Part shown: one piece after another, positions 54,788 through 64,000 of the stretch
Numbering within the stretch: position 1 is the first letter of the stretch
Layout: each line of letters opens with the position of its first letter
Assembly: GCF_018798885.1 (NCBI RefSeq)
Contig: NZ_CP076363.1
Location: forward strand, 62,001 to 126,000
Source: Gemmobacter fulvus
GTDB taxonomy: Bacteria > Pseudomonadota > Alphaproteobacteria > Rhodobacterales > Rhodobacteraceae
Direction of reading: 5' to 3'
DNA: 64,000 nt
The notes under the pieces: model-generated
Database searches by the model: none
Told to the model about the DNA's origin: nothing
The model's input: only the letters and a program-made list of their open reading frames with translations
Position numbers and translations under genes: made by a program

Positions 54788-55996
54788 ATGAAACCGCTTT
54801 CTGGCGTCCGCATACTGGATCTGACCCGCGTTCTGGCCGGGCCGTTCTGCACCGCAATTCTTGCCGATCTCGGGGCTGAGGTCATCAAGGTGGAACCGCC
54901 CGCCGGCGACGATTACCGCCATGTCGGCCCGTTCAAAGAGGGTGAATCGGCCCTGTTCGCGCTGAATAACCGCGGCAAGAAGTCGATTGTCCTCGACCTC
55001 AAATCACCCGAGGCGCGCGACATCGCCCTGCAACTGGCGGCGGTGTCGGATGTGGTGATCGAGAATTTCCGGCCGGGCGTCGCGGATCGGTTGGGCATCG
55101 GCCCCAAGGCACTGCATGCCGCGAACCCGGCGCTCATCTTCGCGTCGATTTCCGGCTTTGGTCAGTCAGGCCCGCTGGCAGAGATGCCGGCCTATGATGT
55201 TGTTGTGCAGGCCATGTCGGGCTGGATGGATTCTACCGGCGAAGAGGGCGGCGGACCGCTGCGCACGGGCGAAGCGATTGGCGATATTGCGGCCGGGCTC
55301 TATGCAGCCGTCGGGATTCTTGCCGCACTCGTCGGACGTGGACGCGCCGCCCCCGAAGCGCAGACCGGCGTGCAGATTGATATCGCGATGCTGGACTGCC
55401 TTGTTTCCATGCTGCCAACGAGCCATGCGCTGCACCACTACGCCGGGGTAAAGGTTCAGCGCACCGGAAACCGTCATCCGCTTTCAACCCCGTTTGGCGC
55501 CTTCAAGAGCGCGGACAATGCCGTGATCATTGCTGTTCTCGGAGCGCGCCAGTTCGCGCAGCTGGCCAAACTCATGGGCGACGAGACGATTGCTAGCGAC
55601 CCGCGGTTCGCAAGCGACGAGCTGCGCACCAGACATGAACCCGAACTGCGCGCCTTGATCGAGCGCTGGACCAGCCAGTTTCCCACCGAGGTGCTGGTGG
55701 CGGAATTGCTGGCGCAGGGTATTCCGGCCGCGCCGATCCTCTCTCTCGCAGAGGTTCTTGAAACGCCACACGCTGCCATGCGCGACCTCGTGAGCCCGGT
55801 GCCGCACCATAGCCTTGGCACCTCACCTGTCGCGGGGCAGCCGCTGCGGTTCAACGGCGTCAAGCCGGTGGCGGTTCAGGGCGCGCCTGCGCTTGGGGGT
55901 GACACACGCGCGGTTCTTGAAGGACTTGGCCTCACTGCCACCCAAATTTCCGGCCTGTTTGCAGCCGGAATCGTAAAAGGAGCTGATCTTGCCTGA
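54788..55996 (+). CDS. CaiB/BaiF (class III) CoA transferase, second copy
   Basis: The 402-aa class III CoA transferase has [20 protein letters not shown] and [15 protein letters not shown] at the N-terminus, the catalytic Asp in [13 protein letters not shown] near residue 138, and [16 protein letters not shown]. It activates a carboxylic acid as its CoA ester for the acyl-CoA dehydrogenase encoded immediately downstream with an 8-nt overlap. It is only distantly like the CoA transferase at 31984. Confidence 0.88.
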   Translation: MKPLSGVRILDLTRVLAGPFCTAILADLGAEVIKVEPPAGDDYRHVGPFKEGESALFALNNRGKKSIVLDLKSPEARDIALQLAAVSDVVIENFRPGVADRLGIGPKALHAANPALIFASISGFGQSGPLAEMPAYDVVVQAMSGWMDSTGEEGGGPLRTGEAIGDIAAGLYAAVGILAALVGRGRAAPEAQTGVQIDIAMLDCLVSMLPTSHALHHYAGVKVQRTGNRHPLSTPFGAFKSADNAVIIAVLGARQFAQLAKLMGDETIASDPRFASDELRTRHEPELRALIERWTSQFPTEVLVAELLAQGIPAAPILSLAEVLETPHAAMRDLVSPVPHHSLGTSPVAGQPLRFNGVKPVAVQGAPALGGDTRAVLEGLGLTATQISGLFAAGIVKGADLA

Positions 55997-57131
55997 TTAT
56001 TCACACCTTCTGGACGAGACGGAGAAAGCCTTTCTCGACATGCTCCAACGCTTTGTCGCGGAAGACCTGATCCCGAAAGCTGCTGCCACGGACGAGAACG
56101 GAAAATTCGTCCACGAGCAGATCAAGGCGCTGGCCGAAACTGGCATGATGGGCGCGAACCTGCCCGAGCAATGGGGCGGCGCAGACATTTCCTCGCACGC
56201 CTTGTTCGAGGCGGTGGCGATGATCGCGGGCGGCTGCGGCTCTACCGTATCGGCCCTTACCGCGCATTATCTGGCGACGGATTCGATCCTGCTGGGCGCC
56301 GATGACGCGATGAAGGCCCGCATCCTGCCGCGCGCCGCCGAGGGGGCGCTTCTGGGCGCTTTCGGGCTGACCGAACCCAATGCCGGCTCTGATCCGGGTG
56401 ACATGCGCAGCCGCGCAACGCGCGAGGGCGACGGCTGGCGCATCAAGGGCAAGAAATGCTTTATTTCGAACGGTGGCGTTGCCGATTTCATCGTGACCTA
56501 TGTTGTCACCAACCCTGACGCGGGCGCGCGCGGGATTTCGGCCTTCGTGATTGAAAAGGGAACCCCCGGGCTTGTTCCGGGCCGTGTCGAGCACACGATG
56601 GGTCTGCGCGGCGGCCATGTCTGGGAACTGGACATTGATTGCTGGGTTCCGGCAGAAAACATGGTCGGCCCAGAGGGCACCGGCTTCAAGACCGCAATGA
56701 AAGTCCTGGACAATGGCCGCACCGAAGTCGCCGCCATGTGCGTCGGCATCGCCCGCGCGGCCTTTGTCGCGGCGCGGGATTGGGCAAAGACCCGGATGAT
56801 TGGCGGCGAGCCGCTGTCCAACCGTCAAGGCATCCGCTGGATGCTGGCCGATATGGAAACGGATCTCGCCGCAGCTGAATTGCTGGGGCACGAGGCCGCG
56901 CGCCAGCGGCACGCCGGTCAGCGGTTCACCAGCGCCGCCAGCCGCGCAAAGCTCTTTGCCTCGGAAGCGGCAGGGCGCGTGGCCGACAAGGCCTTGCAGA
57001 TCCACGGTGGCTATGGCTACACCCGCGATTTCCCGCTTGAGCGTTATGTCCGCGACCTGCGGATCATGCGGATTTACGAAGGTTCTTCGGAAATCCAGCG
57101 CAATATCGTTGCGGGCTATCTGCTCGCCTGA
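55989..57131 (+). CDS. Acyl-CoA dehydrogenase
   Basis: The 380-aa FAD enzyme dehydrogenates an acyl-CoA at C2-C3. [18 protein letters not shown] near residue 130, [14 protein letters not shown] near 155 and the C-terminal catalytic region [19 protein letters not shown] are family hallmarks. It starts at TTG 55989 with GGAG 6 nt upstream and overlaps the CaiB-like gene by 8 nt. No enoyl-CoA hydratase or thiolase follows, so the product must feed another pathway, for example an enoic acid such as urocanate if the substrate were imidazolepropionate (speculative). Confidence 0.88.
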   Translation: MPDYSHLLDETEKAFLDMLQRFVAEDLIPKAAATDENGKFVHEQIKALAETGMMGANLPEQWGGADISSHALFEAVAMIAGGCGSTVSALTAHYLATDSILLGADDAMKARILPRAAEGALLGAFGLTEPNAGSDPGDMRSRATREGDGWRIKGKKCFISNGGVADFIVTYVVTNPDAGARGISAFVIEKGTPGLVPGRVEHTMGLRGGHVWELDIDCWVPAENMVGPEGTGFKTAMKVLDNGRTEVAAMCVGIARAAFVAARDWAKTRMIGGEPLSNRQGIRWMLADMETDLAAAELLGHEAARQRHAGQRFTSAASRAKLFASEAAGRVADKALQIHGGYGYTRDFPLERYVRDLRIMRIYEGSSEIQRNIVAGYLLA

Positions 57132-57563
57132 CGGGCCGAAGCCGTGCAGCGGCTTGCGCGTCACCCAAGGGGCAAATGAACGCTGCCGTTGCTGAAGCGG
57201 CAGCGGCAAGACCAACACGCGCTGCGCGATTACGTGACTCGTATGCTTGAGTTGGCAAGGTGGTCGGCCTTTTTCAGGCTGGCCTCGCATCAGGGGCGCA
57301 AACTTTGGAGAATAGTCAGCTTTATTAAATTACATAATAACTATTACCAGATTTAAATCTACGCCCCTCGCAGATGAATAGCCAGGCCGATTGCCAAGAG
57401 CACCCGATCTCAAACGGCCATTCTATGAGCTTCGCTGCAAAACAGGCCGCAAGGCCGCGACTGCATTTAGCACCCAAAAAGACCCCAAAACGTTTCGGAT
57501 CGCTTGACCTGCCCTCACGCGTGGCAGACATCTGATTGGTAATCAAAGGGGGCAGCGGCCCAG
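57132..57563. other. Intergenic region before thuR
   Basis: There is no gene that I can support in these 432 bp. CGCTGCCG (57181-57188) and CGGCAGCG (57198-57205) form a terminator-like stem for the acyl-CoA dehydrogenase transcript. AT-rich DNA at 57315-57360 and a LacI-type half-palindrome at 57485-57498 mark the thuR promoter side. Confidence 0.4.
57485..57498. promoter_or_regulatory. LacI-type operator upstream of thuR
   Basis: CCAAAACGTTTCGG matches the perfect palindrome CCGAAACGTTTCGG at 58650 in 13 of 14 positions and shares the flanking ATC. It suggests that ThuR represses its own gene. Confidence 0.5.
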
Positions 57564-58586
57564 ATGGCAACACTGAAAGATCTCAGCCGACATCTCGGTC
57601 TCTCGGTCACACAAGTGAGCCGGGCGCTGAACGGCCATTCGGATGTGAACGAACAGACCCGTGCCCGCGTGCAGGAAGCTGCCAAGATCTTGAAGTATCA
57701 GCCGAATATTTCCGCCCGTCGCCTTGTGACGGGGCGATCCGGCACGGTTGGTCTGGTGGTGCCGCCCCCCGTCAGCACAGATGGCCACGCGGTTTTTGTC
57801 GAGATGATCAGCGGCCTTTCGGCAAGTTTCGCGCAACAGAATGTGCATTTTCTGCTGCATGTGGTGAACCCGCAGGAAGATCCGGTCGCGGTGCATCGCC
57901 GGTTGATCGACAGCGCGGCGCTGGATGGCTTTGTCATCACCGATCCGGTGGTGAACGATCCGCGCATCGCCTTTCTGCGCAAACGCGATGTTCCCTTCGT
58001 CGTGCATGGCCGACTCGGCGACAAGAATGATTTTGCCTATTTCGACATCGACAATTACGCCGTCGCGCACCTCCTGACAGCGCATCTGACCGGCCTCGGC
58101 CATCGACGAATCGCCTTTCTCAATGGCGTGCCGGGGCGCACCTATGTCGAATCGCGACGCCGGGGCCATGTTGCGGCGCTGTCAGAGGCAGGGATTGAAT
58201 GTGACCCGCATCTGCACCGCAATGGCATGATGAACCGCAATTTCGGCCTGACGGAAACCATCCGCCTGATGCAGGCAGAGCAAGGCCGCCCCACAGCCAT
58301 CATTGCAGGCAATATGTTGATTGCATTGGGTGTTTACGATGCGCTTCAGGCGCTTGGCCTGCGGGTCCCTGCCGATGTCTCGGTCGTGGCCCATGATGAT
58401 CACCTGCCCGGCGCCACGGCGGAATCGCTGTTTCCGGCGCTGACCACCACCTCTGCCCCGCTGAAGGAAAGCTGGGGCCCGATGGCGTGCCTGCTTGTCA
58501 AGGCGCTTGACGCCCAGCCGATTGAAACGCTTCAGAAAATGGGCGGCATCAGCTTTTTCAACCGGGCCTCCACCACCACCCTCTGA
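57564..58586 (+). CDS. thuR: LacI-family repressor of the thu operon
   Basis: The 340-aa regulator has the LacI HTH and hinge, MATLKDLSRHLGLSVTQVSR through YQPNISARRLVTGRSGTVGL, followed by a sugar-binding periplasmic-like domain. It precedes thuEFGKAB in the same order as in Sinorhizobium meliloti. AglR-like specificity (alpha-glucosides) is an alternative name for this branch. Two matching operators flank the gene. Confidence 0.85.
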   Translation: MATLKDLSRHLGLSVTQVSRALNGHSDVNEQTRARVQEAAKILKYQPNISARRLVTGRSGTVGLVVPPPVSTDGHAVFVEMISGLSASFAQQNVHFLLHVVNPQEDPVAVHRRLIDSAALDGFVITDPVVNDPRIAFLRKRDVPFVVHGRLGDKNDFAYFDIDNYAVAHLLTAHLTGLGHRRIAFLNGVPGRTYVESRRRGHVAALSEAGIECDPHLHRNGMMNRNFGLTETIRLMQAEQGRPTAIIAGNMLIALGVYDALQALGLRVPADVSVVAHDDHLPGATAESLFPALTTTSAPLKESWGPMACLLVKALDAQPIETLQKMGGISFFNRASTTTL

Positions 58587-58624
58587 GCGCAGACAGCCCT
58601 TTCCCGCCAAAATTCCTGTTGACG

Positions 58625-58638
58625 TGATAGCGCTATCA
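58625..58638. promoter_or_regulatory. Second-type LacI operator upstream of thuE
   Basis: TGATAGCGCTATCA is a perfect 14-bp palindrome of the class bound by LacI/GntR-family sugar repressors. It differs from the adjacent CGAAACGTTTCG operator, so a second repressor may act here. Confidence 0.5.
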
Positions 58639-58649
58639 GGCACATATTT

Positions 58650-58663
58650 CCGAAACGTTTCGG
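58650..58663. promoter_or_regulatory. LacI-type operator upstream of thuE
   Basis: CCGAAACGTTTCGG is a perfect 14-bp palindrome 77 bp before the thuE start. With the copy upstream of thuR it probably represents the ThuR binding site. Confidence 0.6.
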
Positions 58664-58740
58664 ATCACGCCAGCTTGCAGCCCTTGAGGAGGAGCCAGGT
58701 CGGCAGCAGCGACGTGCAGACAGCATAACGGGAGGAAATC

Positions 58741-60024
<1,284 letters not shown>

Positions 60025-60047
60025 TCCTTCCCATCCCGCCGAACCCC

Positions 60048-60071
60048 GGCGGGCGGAGCAATCCGCCCGCC
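60048..60071 (+). repeat. Intercistronic stem-loop after thuE
   Basis: GGCGGGCGGA and TCCGCCCGCC form a perfect 10-bp stem capped by GCAA, a GNRA tetraloop. It probably stabilises the thuE part of the transcript. Confidence 0.55.
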
Positions 60072-60109
60072 CCAGTCCCGGCCCAGAGAGGCCAGACAGG
60101 GAGAGCCCC

Positions 60110-61069
60110 ATGACATTCCTGCCCCTGCGCAGCGGTGAGCCATCGCTTCTGCAACAACGCCAGCGCGCTGCCTTCTGGTTTCTGGCGCCCATGCTGGCCG
60201 CACTGATCTGCGTCGCCGCCTGGCCGCTGCTGCGCACGATCTGGTTTTCCTTCACCGATACCACGCTGTCCGATCTTTATGGCGGCCAGTGGATCGGGTT
60301 CGACAATTACCTGTCCATGCGCACGCTGTCGTCGGGCCGCACGGTCTGGCGCGGCACGCTGGTTGATCCGGCCTGGTGGAATGCGGTGTGGAACACCCTG
60401 CGCTTTGCCTTGGTGTCGGTCACGCTTGAAACCGTGCTGGGGCTGATCGTGGCGCTGGTGCTGAATGCCGAGTTCCGGGGCCGGGGGCTTGTGCGGGCGG
60501 CCATCCTCATTCCCTGGGCCATTCCCACCATCGTTTCGGCAAAGATCTGGGCCTGGATGCTGAATGACCAGTTCGGGATCATCAATGACATGCTGCTGTC
60601 GCTGGACCTGATCGACCAGAAGATCGCCTGGACCGCCAGCGCCGATACCGCCATGTATGCCGTGCTGATCGTCGACATCTGGAAAACAACGCCCTTCATG
60701 GCGCTGTTGATCCTGGCAGGCCTGCAAATGGTGCCGCGCGACATTTACGAGGCCGCCCGGATCGACGGTATCCATCCGGTCAAGGTTTTCTTCCGCGTCA
60801 CCCTGCCGCTGATCCGGCCCACGCTGATGGTTGCCGTGATCTTCCGCATGCTCGACAGTCTGCGCATCTTCGATCTGGTCTATGTGCTGACGCCGAATTC
60901 TGCCGCGACCAAGACCATGTCGGTCATCAGCCGCGAGAACATGGTGGATTTCGACAAATTCGCCTATGGCGCCGCGCAATCGACACTGCTGTTCTCGATC
61001 ATCGCCATCTTCGTGCTGCTTTACATCTGGCTGGGCCGGGTGGACCTGACAGGAGATTCCTCCAGATGA
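60110..61069 (+). CDS. thuF: Sugar ABC transporter permease
   Basis: The 319-aa MalF-type permease has six main hydrophobic spans. AAFWFLAPMLAALICVAAWP opens the membrane part, and the EAA-loop IYEAARIDGIHPVKVFFRVT near residue 210 contacts the ATPase. GGGAGAG precedes the ATG. It overlaps thuG by 4 nt (ATGA). Confidence 0.9.
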   Translation: MTFLPLRSGEPSLLQQRQRAAFWFLAPMLAALICVAAWPLLRTIWFSFTDTTLSDLYGGQWIGFDNYLSMRTLSSGRTVWRGTLVDPAWWNAVWNTLRFALVSVTLETVLGLIVALVLNAEFRGRGLVRAAILIPWAIPTIVSAKIWAWMLNDQFGIINDMLLSLDLIDQKIAWTASADTAMYAVLIVDIWKTTPFMALLILAGLQMVPRDIYEAARIDGIHPVKVFFRVTLPLIRPTLMVAVIFRMLDSLRIFDLVYVLTPNSAATKTMSVISRENMVDFDKFAYGAAQSTLLFSIIAIFVLLYIWLGRVDLTGDSSR

Positions 61070-61899
61070 CCATGCCGCAACCGATCAAGACCGTGGCTTT
61101 CTATGCGCTTGTCGCCGGGATCGTGCTGTTTTCGGTGTTTCCGTTCTACTATGCCATCGTCACCAGCTTTGCCACTGGCACGGCGCTGTTCGAGGCGAAC
61201 TATTGGCCCAAGGCCTTTGACCTGTCGAATTACAGCGCCGTGCTGGGCGGGCGCAACTTCGGGCGGTCAATCCTGAATTCGCTGTTCATCGCCAGCACCA
61301 CGGTGATCTGCGCGCTGTTCCTTGCCGTTACCGCCTCTTATGCTCTGGCGCGGGTGCGGTTTCGCGGGCGCGGGCTGTTGTTGATGACCATCCTCGCCGT
61401 GTCGATGTTCCCGCAGATCGCCGTGCTGGCGGGTCTGTTTGAAGTGATCCGCTTTCTGGGCATCTTCAACACGCCCTGGGCGATGATCCTGTCCTATACG
61501 ATCTTCACCCTGCCCTTCACGGTCTGGGTGCTGACAACCTTCATGCGCGACCTGCCGGTCGAGATCGAAGAAGCGGCCATTGTTGATGGCGCAACGCCCT
61601 GGATCATCATCACCCGCGTCTTTCTTCCGCTGCTCTGGCCCGCGCTGGTCACCACCGGGCTTCTAGCCTTCATCGGTGCCTGGAACGAGTTTCTTTTCGC
61701 GCTGACCTTCACCTCTTCCGAAACGACGCGCACGGTGCCCGTTGCCATCGGCCTGCTTTCCGGCGCCAGCCAGCAGGAAATTCCGTGGGGCCCGATCATG
61801 GCGGCCTCGGTCATCGTGACCGTGCCGCTCGTCATCCTCGTGCTCATTTTCCAACGCAAGATCGTGGCAGGCCTGACGGCCGGCGGTGTGAAAGGCTGA
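61066..61899 (+). CDS. thuG: Sugar ABC transporter permease
   Basis: The 277-aa MalG-type permease has the EAA loop IEEAAIVDGATPWIIITRVF near residue 167 and the family stretch FIGAWNEFLFALTF near residue 203. It starts within the thuF stop and lies 4 nt before thuK. Confidence 0.9.
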   Translation: MTMPQPIKTVAFYALVAGIVLFSVFPFYYAIVTSFATGTALFEANYWPKAFDLSNYSAVLGGRNFGRSILNSLFIASTTVICALFLAVTASYALARVRFRGRGLLLMTILAVSMFPQIAVLAGLFEVIRFLGIFNTPWAMILSYTIFTLPFTVWVLTTFMRDLPVEIEEAAIVDGATPWIIITRVFLPLLWPALVTTGLLAFIGAWNEFLFALTFTSSETTRTVPVAIGLLSGASQQEIPWGPIMAASVIVTVPLVILVLIFQRKIVAGLTAGGVKG

Positions 61900-61903
61900 A
61901 CCC

Positions 61904-62911
61904 ATGGCCAAGATCGAATTGAACAATGTCACCAAAACCTATGGCGCGCATCAGGTCATCAAGGGCATCGACCTTGAGATCCGCAAGGGCGAGTTCATGG
62001 TGTTCGTCGGCCCCTCGGGCTGCGGCAAATCCACCCTGCTGCGGCTGATCTCGGGGCTGGAGGAAATCTCGACCGGCGATCTGCTGTTCGACGGCACCCG
62101 GGTCAACGGCCTCGTGCCCTCCAAACGCGGCATCGCCATGGTATTCCAAAGCTATGCGCTCTACCCGCACATGAAGGTCTACGACAACATGGCCTTCGGG
62201 CTGGAGCTGGCGAAATCGTCGAAAGACGAGATCAGCCGCCGGGTGCGCGAGGCGGCCCGGCTGTTGCAGATTGATCATCTGCTGGACCGCCTGCCGAAGG
62301 AGCTTTCGGGCGGCCAGCGGCAAAGGGTGGCCATTGGCCGCGCCATCGTGCGCGATCCCAAGGTCTTTCTGTTCGACGAACCGCTGTCGAACCTCGATGC
62401 CGCGCTGCGGGTGCAGACAAGGCTGGAAATCGCCAATCTGCACCACGCGATGAAAGACGTGACGATGATCTATGTCACGCATGACCAGGTCGAGGCCATG
62501 ACGCTGGCCGACCGCATCGCCGTGCTGCGCGACGGGCGGCTGGAACAGGTGGGCACCCCGGCAGAGCTGTATGAGCGGCCCAATTCGCTTTTCGTGGCGG
62601 GATTCATCGGCAGCCCCAAGATGAACTTCCTGACCGGCGCCTTTGCGGCTGCGGAAAACTGCATCACGCTGGGCATCCGCCCCGAACATGTCACCGTCAC
62701 CGATCCCGCCGCCGCGCGCTGGTCGGGCGAGGTTGTCCATGCCGAGGATCTTGGGTCCGACAACTATCTGTTCGTGCAGATCGGGGCCGATACCCCTGTA
62801 ATCGTCCGCCAGCCCGGCAAGCTGACCATCCCGCTGGGCAGCCGCATCGGGCTGTCGCCCGACCCCGCCCATATCCACCGTTTCGATGCCGACGGCACGC
62901 CCGTCCGCTGA
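61904..62911 (+). CDS. thuK: Sugar ABC transporter ATPase
   Basis: The 335-aa MalK-type ATPase has Walker [10 protein letters not shown], signature [14 protein letters not shown] and Walker [14 protein letters not shown], with a C-terminal regulatory OB-type domain (GIRPEHVTV). It is somewhat shorter than MalK (about 370 aa) in the C-terminal domain. It energises ThuF and ThuG. Confidence 0.93.
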   Translation: MAKIELNNVTKTYGAHQVIKGIDLEIRKGEFMVFVGPSGCGKSTLLRLISGLEEISTGDLLFDGTRVNGLVPSKRGIAMVFQSYALYPHMKVYDNMAFGLELAKSSKDEISRRVREAARLLQIDHLLDRLPKELSGGQRQRVAIGRAIVRDPKVFLFDEPLSNLDAALRVQTRLEIANLHHAMKDVTMIYVTHDQVEAMTLADRIAVLRDGRLEQVGTPAELYERPNSLFVAGFIGSPKMNFLTGAFAAAENCITLGIRPEHVTVTDPAAARWSGEVVHAEDLGSDNYLFVQIGADTPVIVRQPGKLTIPLGSRIGLSPDPAHIHRFDADGTPVR

Positions 62912-62951
62912 ACCATTCCCCTGCAAAATCAGGCTCTACCAGGAGAAACCC

Positions 62952-63737
62952 ATGTCCATCCGTGTTACCGTCTGGGGCGAGAACGTCCACGAACACAAGA
63001 ACCGCACCGTTGCCGAGGTCTATCCCGAAACGATGCACGGCACGATTGCCAAGGCGCTGAACCGCGAAGACGGCATCACCGCCACCACCGTCACCCTGCA
63101 GGATGCCGATCACGGGCTGACGCCGGAAAAGCTGGCCGAAACCGATGTGCTGATCTGGTGGGGCCATGCCGCCCATGGCGATGTCGAGGACGAGATTGTC
63201 GAGCGTGTCTGCAACGCCGTCTGGGGTGGCATGGGCATGATCTTCCTCCATTCCGCCCATTTCGCCAAACCGTTCAAGCGGCTGATGGGTGCGCCCTGCA
63301 ACCTGACCTGGCGCGAGGCGGGTGAGCGGGAACGGCTCTGGGTCACCAGCCGCCACCACCCCATCGCCCGGGGCCTGCCCGATCATTTCGAACTGGAACA
63401 TGAAGAGATGTATGGCGAGCCTTTCGGCGTACCAGAACCGCTGGAAACCGTGTTCGTCAGCTGGTTCGCCGGCGGCGAGGTGTTCCGCTCGGGCCTGACC
63501 TATCGGCGTGGCGCGGGCAATATCTTCTATTTCCGCCCGGGGCATGAAACCTATCCCACCTACCATGATGCGAATGTGCAGCGCGTGATCGCCAATGCCG
63601 CCCGCTGGGCCTATAACCCGCTGCCGCGCATCGCCGACCCCAATGTCGCGCCCAACACGCCGGTCACCGAGGCGCTGGAGCCGATCGAAGAGCGCGGCCC
63701 GCGTCTTCACGCCCATGGCGAAGCGGGGTATCGCTGA
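62952..63737 (+). CDS. thuA: ThuA, trehalose/disaccharide 3-oxidation protein
   Basis: The 261-aa ThuA-family protein has a class I glutamine amidotransferase-like fold. [13 protein letters not shown] at the N-terminus, [19 protein letters not shown] near residue 70 and [13 protein letters not shown] near 97 identify the family. With ThuB it converts trehalose and related disaccharides to 3-keto derivatives. AGGAGA precedes the ATG. It overlaps thuB by one nt (TGATG). Confidence 0.92.
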   Translation: MSIRVTVWGENVHEHKNRTVAEVYPETMHGTIAKALNREDGITATTVTLQDADHGLTPEKLAETDVLIWWGHAAHGDVEDEIVERVCNAVWGGMGMIFLHSAHFAKPFKRLMGAPCNLTWREAGERERLWVTSRHHPIARGLPDHFELEHEEMYGEPFGVPEPLETVFVSWFAGGEVFRSGLTYRRGAGNIFYFRPGHETYPTYHDANVQRVIANAARWAYNPLPRIADPNVAPNTPVTEALEPIEERGPRLHAHGEAGYR

Positions 63738-64000
63738 TGGCCCGCCTGCTTATTGTCGGCACGGGCAGCATGGCCGCGCATCACGCCAAGGGCTTCTCGG
63801 CCCTGCCAGGGGTTACGCTTGTGGGCGGTGTTGACGCGCGGGCCGAACCGCTGGCCGCTTTTTGTGAAAAATGGTCCATTCCCAACTCCTTCGCCTCGGT
63901 TGAGGCCGCGCTGGAATGGGGCGACTTCGATGCCGTCACCAATGTGACGCCCGATGCGGCGCATTTCTCGACCACCATGCCCTTCCTCGCGGCGGGCAAG
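63737..64000 (+). CDS. thuB: ThuB, Gfo/Idh/MocA oxidoreductase (partial, runs off right edge)
   Basis: The first 88 codons are visible. [20 protein letters not shown] is the Rossmann nucleotide motif, and FDAVTNVTPDAAHFSTTMP follows near residue 65. It is the dehydrogenase partner of ThuA for disaccharide 3-oxidation. The substrate-binding domain lies outside the window. Confidence 0.88.
   Translation, partial: MARLLIVGTGSMAAHHAKGFSALPGVTLVGGVDARAEPLAAFCEKWSIPNSFASVEAALEWGDFDAVTNVTPDAAHFSTTMPFLAAGK

Noticed and set aside
57132-57563. Remnant gene or mobile element before thuR
   Set aside because: Short frames only, no transposase motif and no inverted terminal repeats beyond a terminator-like stem.

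Overview
The window is GC-rich, with dense, mostly tandem genes and many 4-nt stop/start overlaps. Its gene families point to an alphaproteobacterium, most likely of the Rhodobacterales/Paracoccaceae. That taxonomic call is inference: there is no rRNA or other marker here. I saw no tRNA, rRNA, CRISPR array, insertion sequence or phage gene.

Layout. (1) 1-5.9 kb: a sigma-54-dependent activator cut by the left edge, a second-copy-type sigma-54 factor (RpoN), and six unassigned genes including a beta-propeller protein and several very small ones. (2) 6.0-16.8 kb: a mimABCD/prm-type soluble diiron monooxygenase operon. It has a sigma-54 promoter, candidate enhancer repeats and a possible IHF site, followed by two alcohol dehydrogenases, an amidohydrolase, a DUF59 protein and a dedicated GroEL-like chaperonin. 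(3) 17.0-19.8 kb: a FecBCD-type ABC importer. (4) 19.9-26.6 kb: the complete five-gene HutF/HutG-type histidine degradation set. (5) 26.7-28.4 kb: glutathione-dependent formaldehyde detoxification (frmA, gfa). (6) 28.8-36.5 kb: glutamate mutase, methylaspartate ammonia-lyase, a CoA transferase, a CitE-like lyase, a LysR regulator and a class I fumarase/mesaconase-like hydratase. (7) 36.8-57.1 kb: a HutC-like regulator, a peptide-type ABC importer, two paralogous LysR/VanA-type Rieske oxygenase/reductase modules, a third Rieske oxygenase of the CntA/GbcA type, a HisC-like aminotransferase, a D-2-hydroxyacid dehydrogenase, and a CoA-transferase/acyl-CoA dehydrogenase pair. (8) 57.6-64 kb: a thuR-thuEFGKAB trehalose/disaccharide uptake and oxidation operon, cut by the right edge.

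How it may work together. Regions 4 and 6 read as one continuous route: histidine to glutamate to 3-methylaspartate, mesaconate, citramalate and citramalyl-CoA, ending in acetyl-CoA plus pyruvate. Region 5 would remove formaldehyde, which is what the Rieske demethylases of region 7 would release. My main hypothesis is that regions 4-7 form an island for using methylated or otherwise modified histidine derivatives such as histidine betaine, N-methylhistidines or imidazole-lactate. The substrate is inferred from gene neighbourhood only. Region 1-2 looks like a self-contained regulon: its own sigma factor, its own activator and its own -24/-12 promoter.
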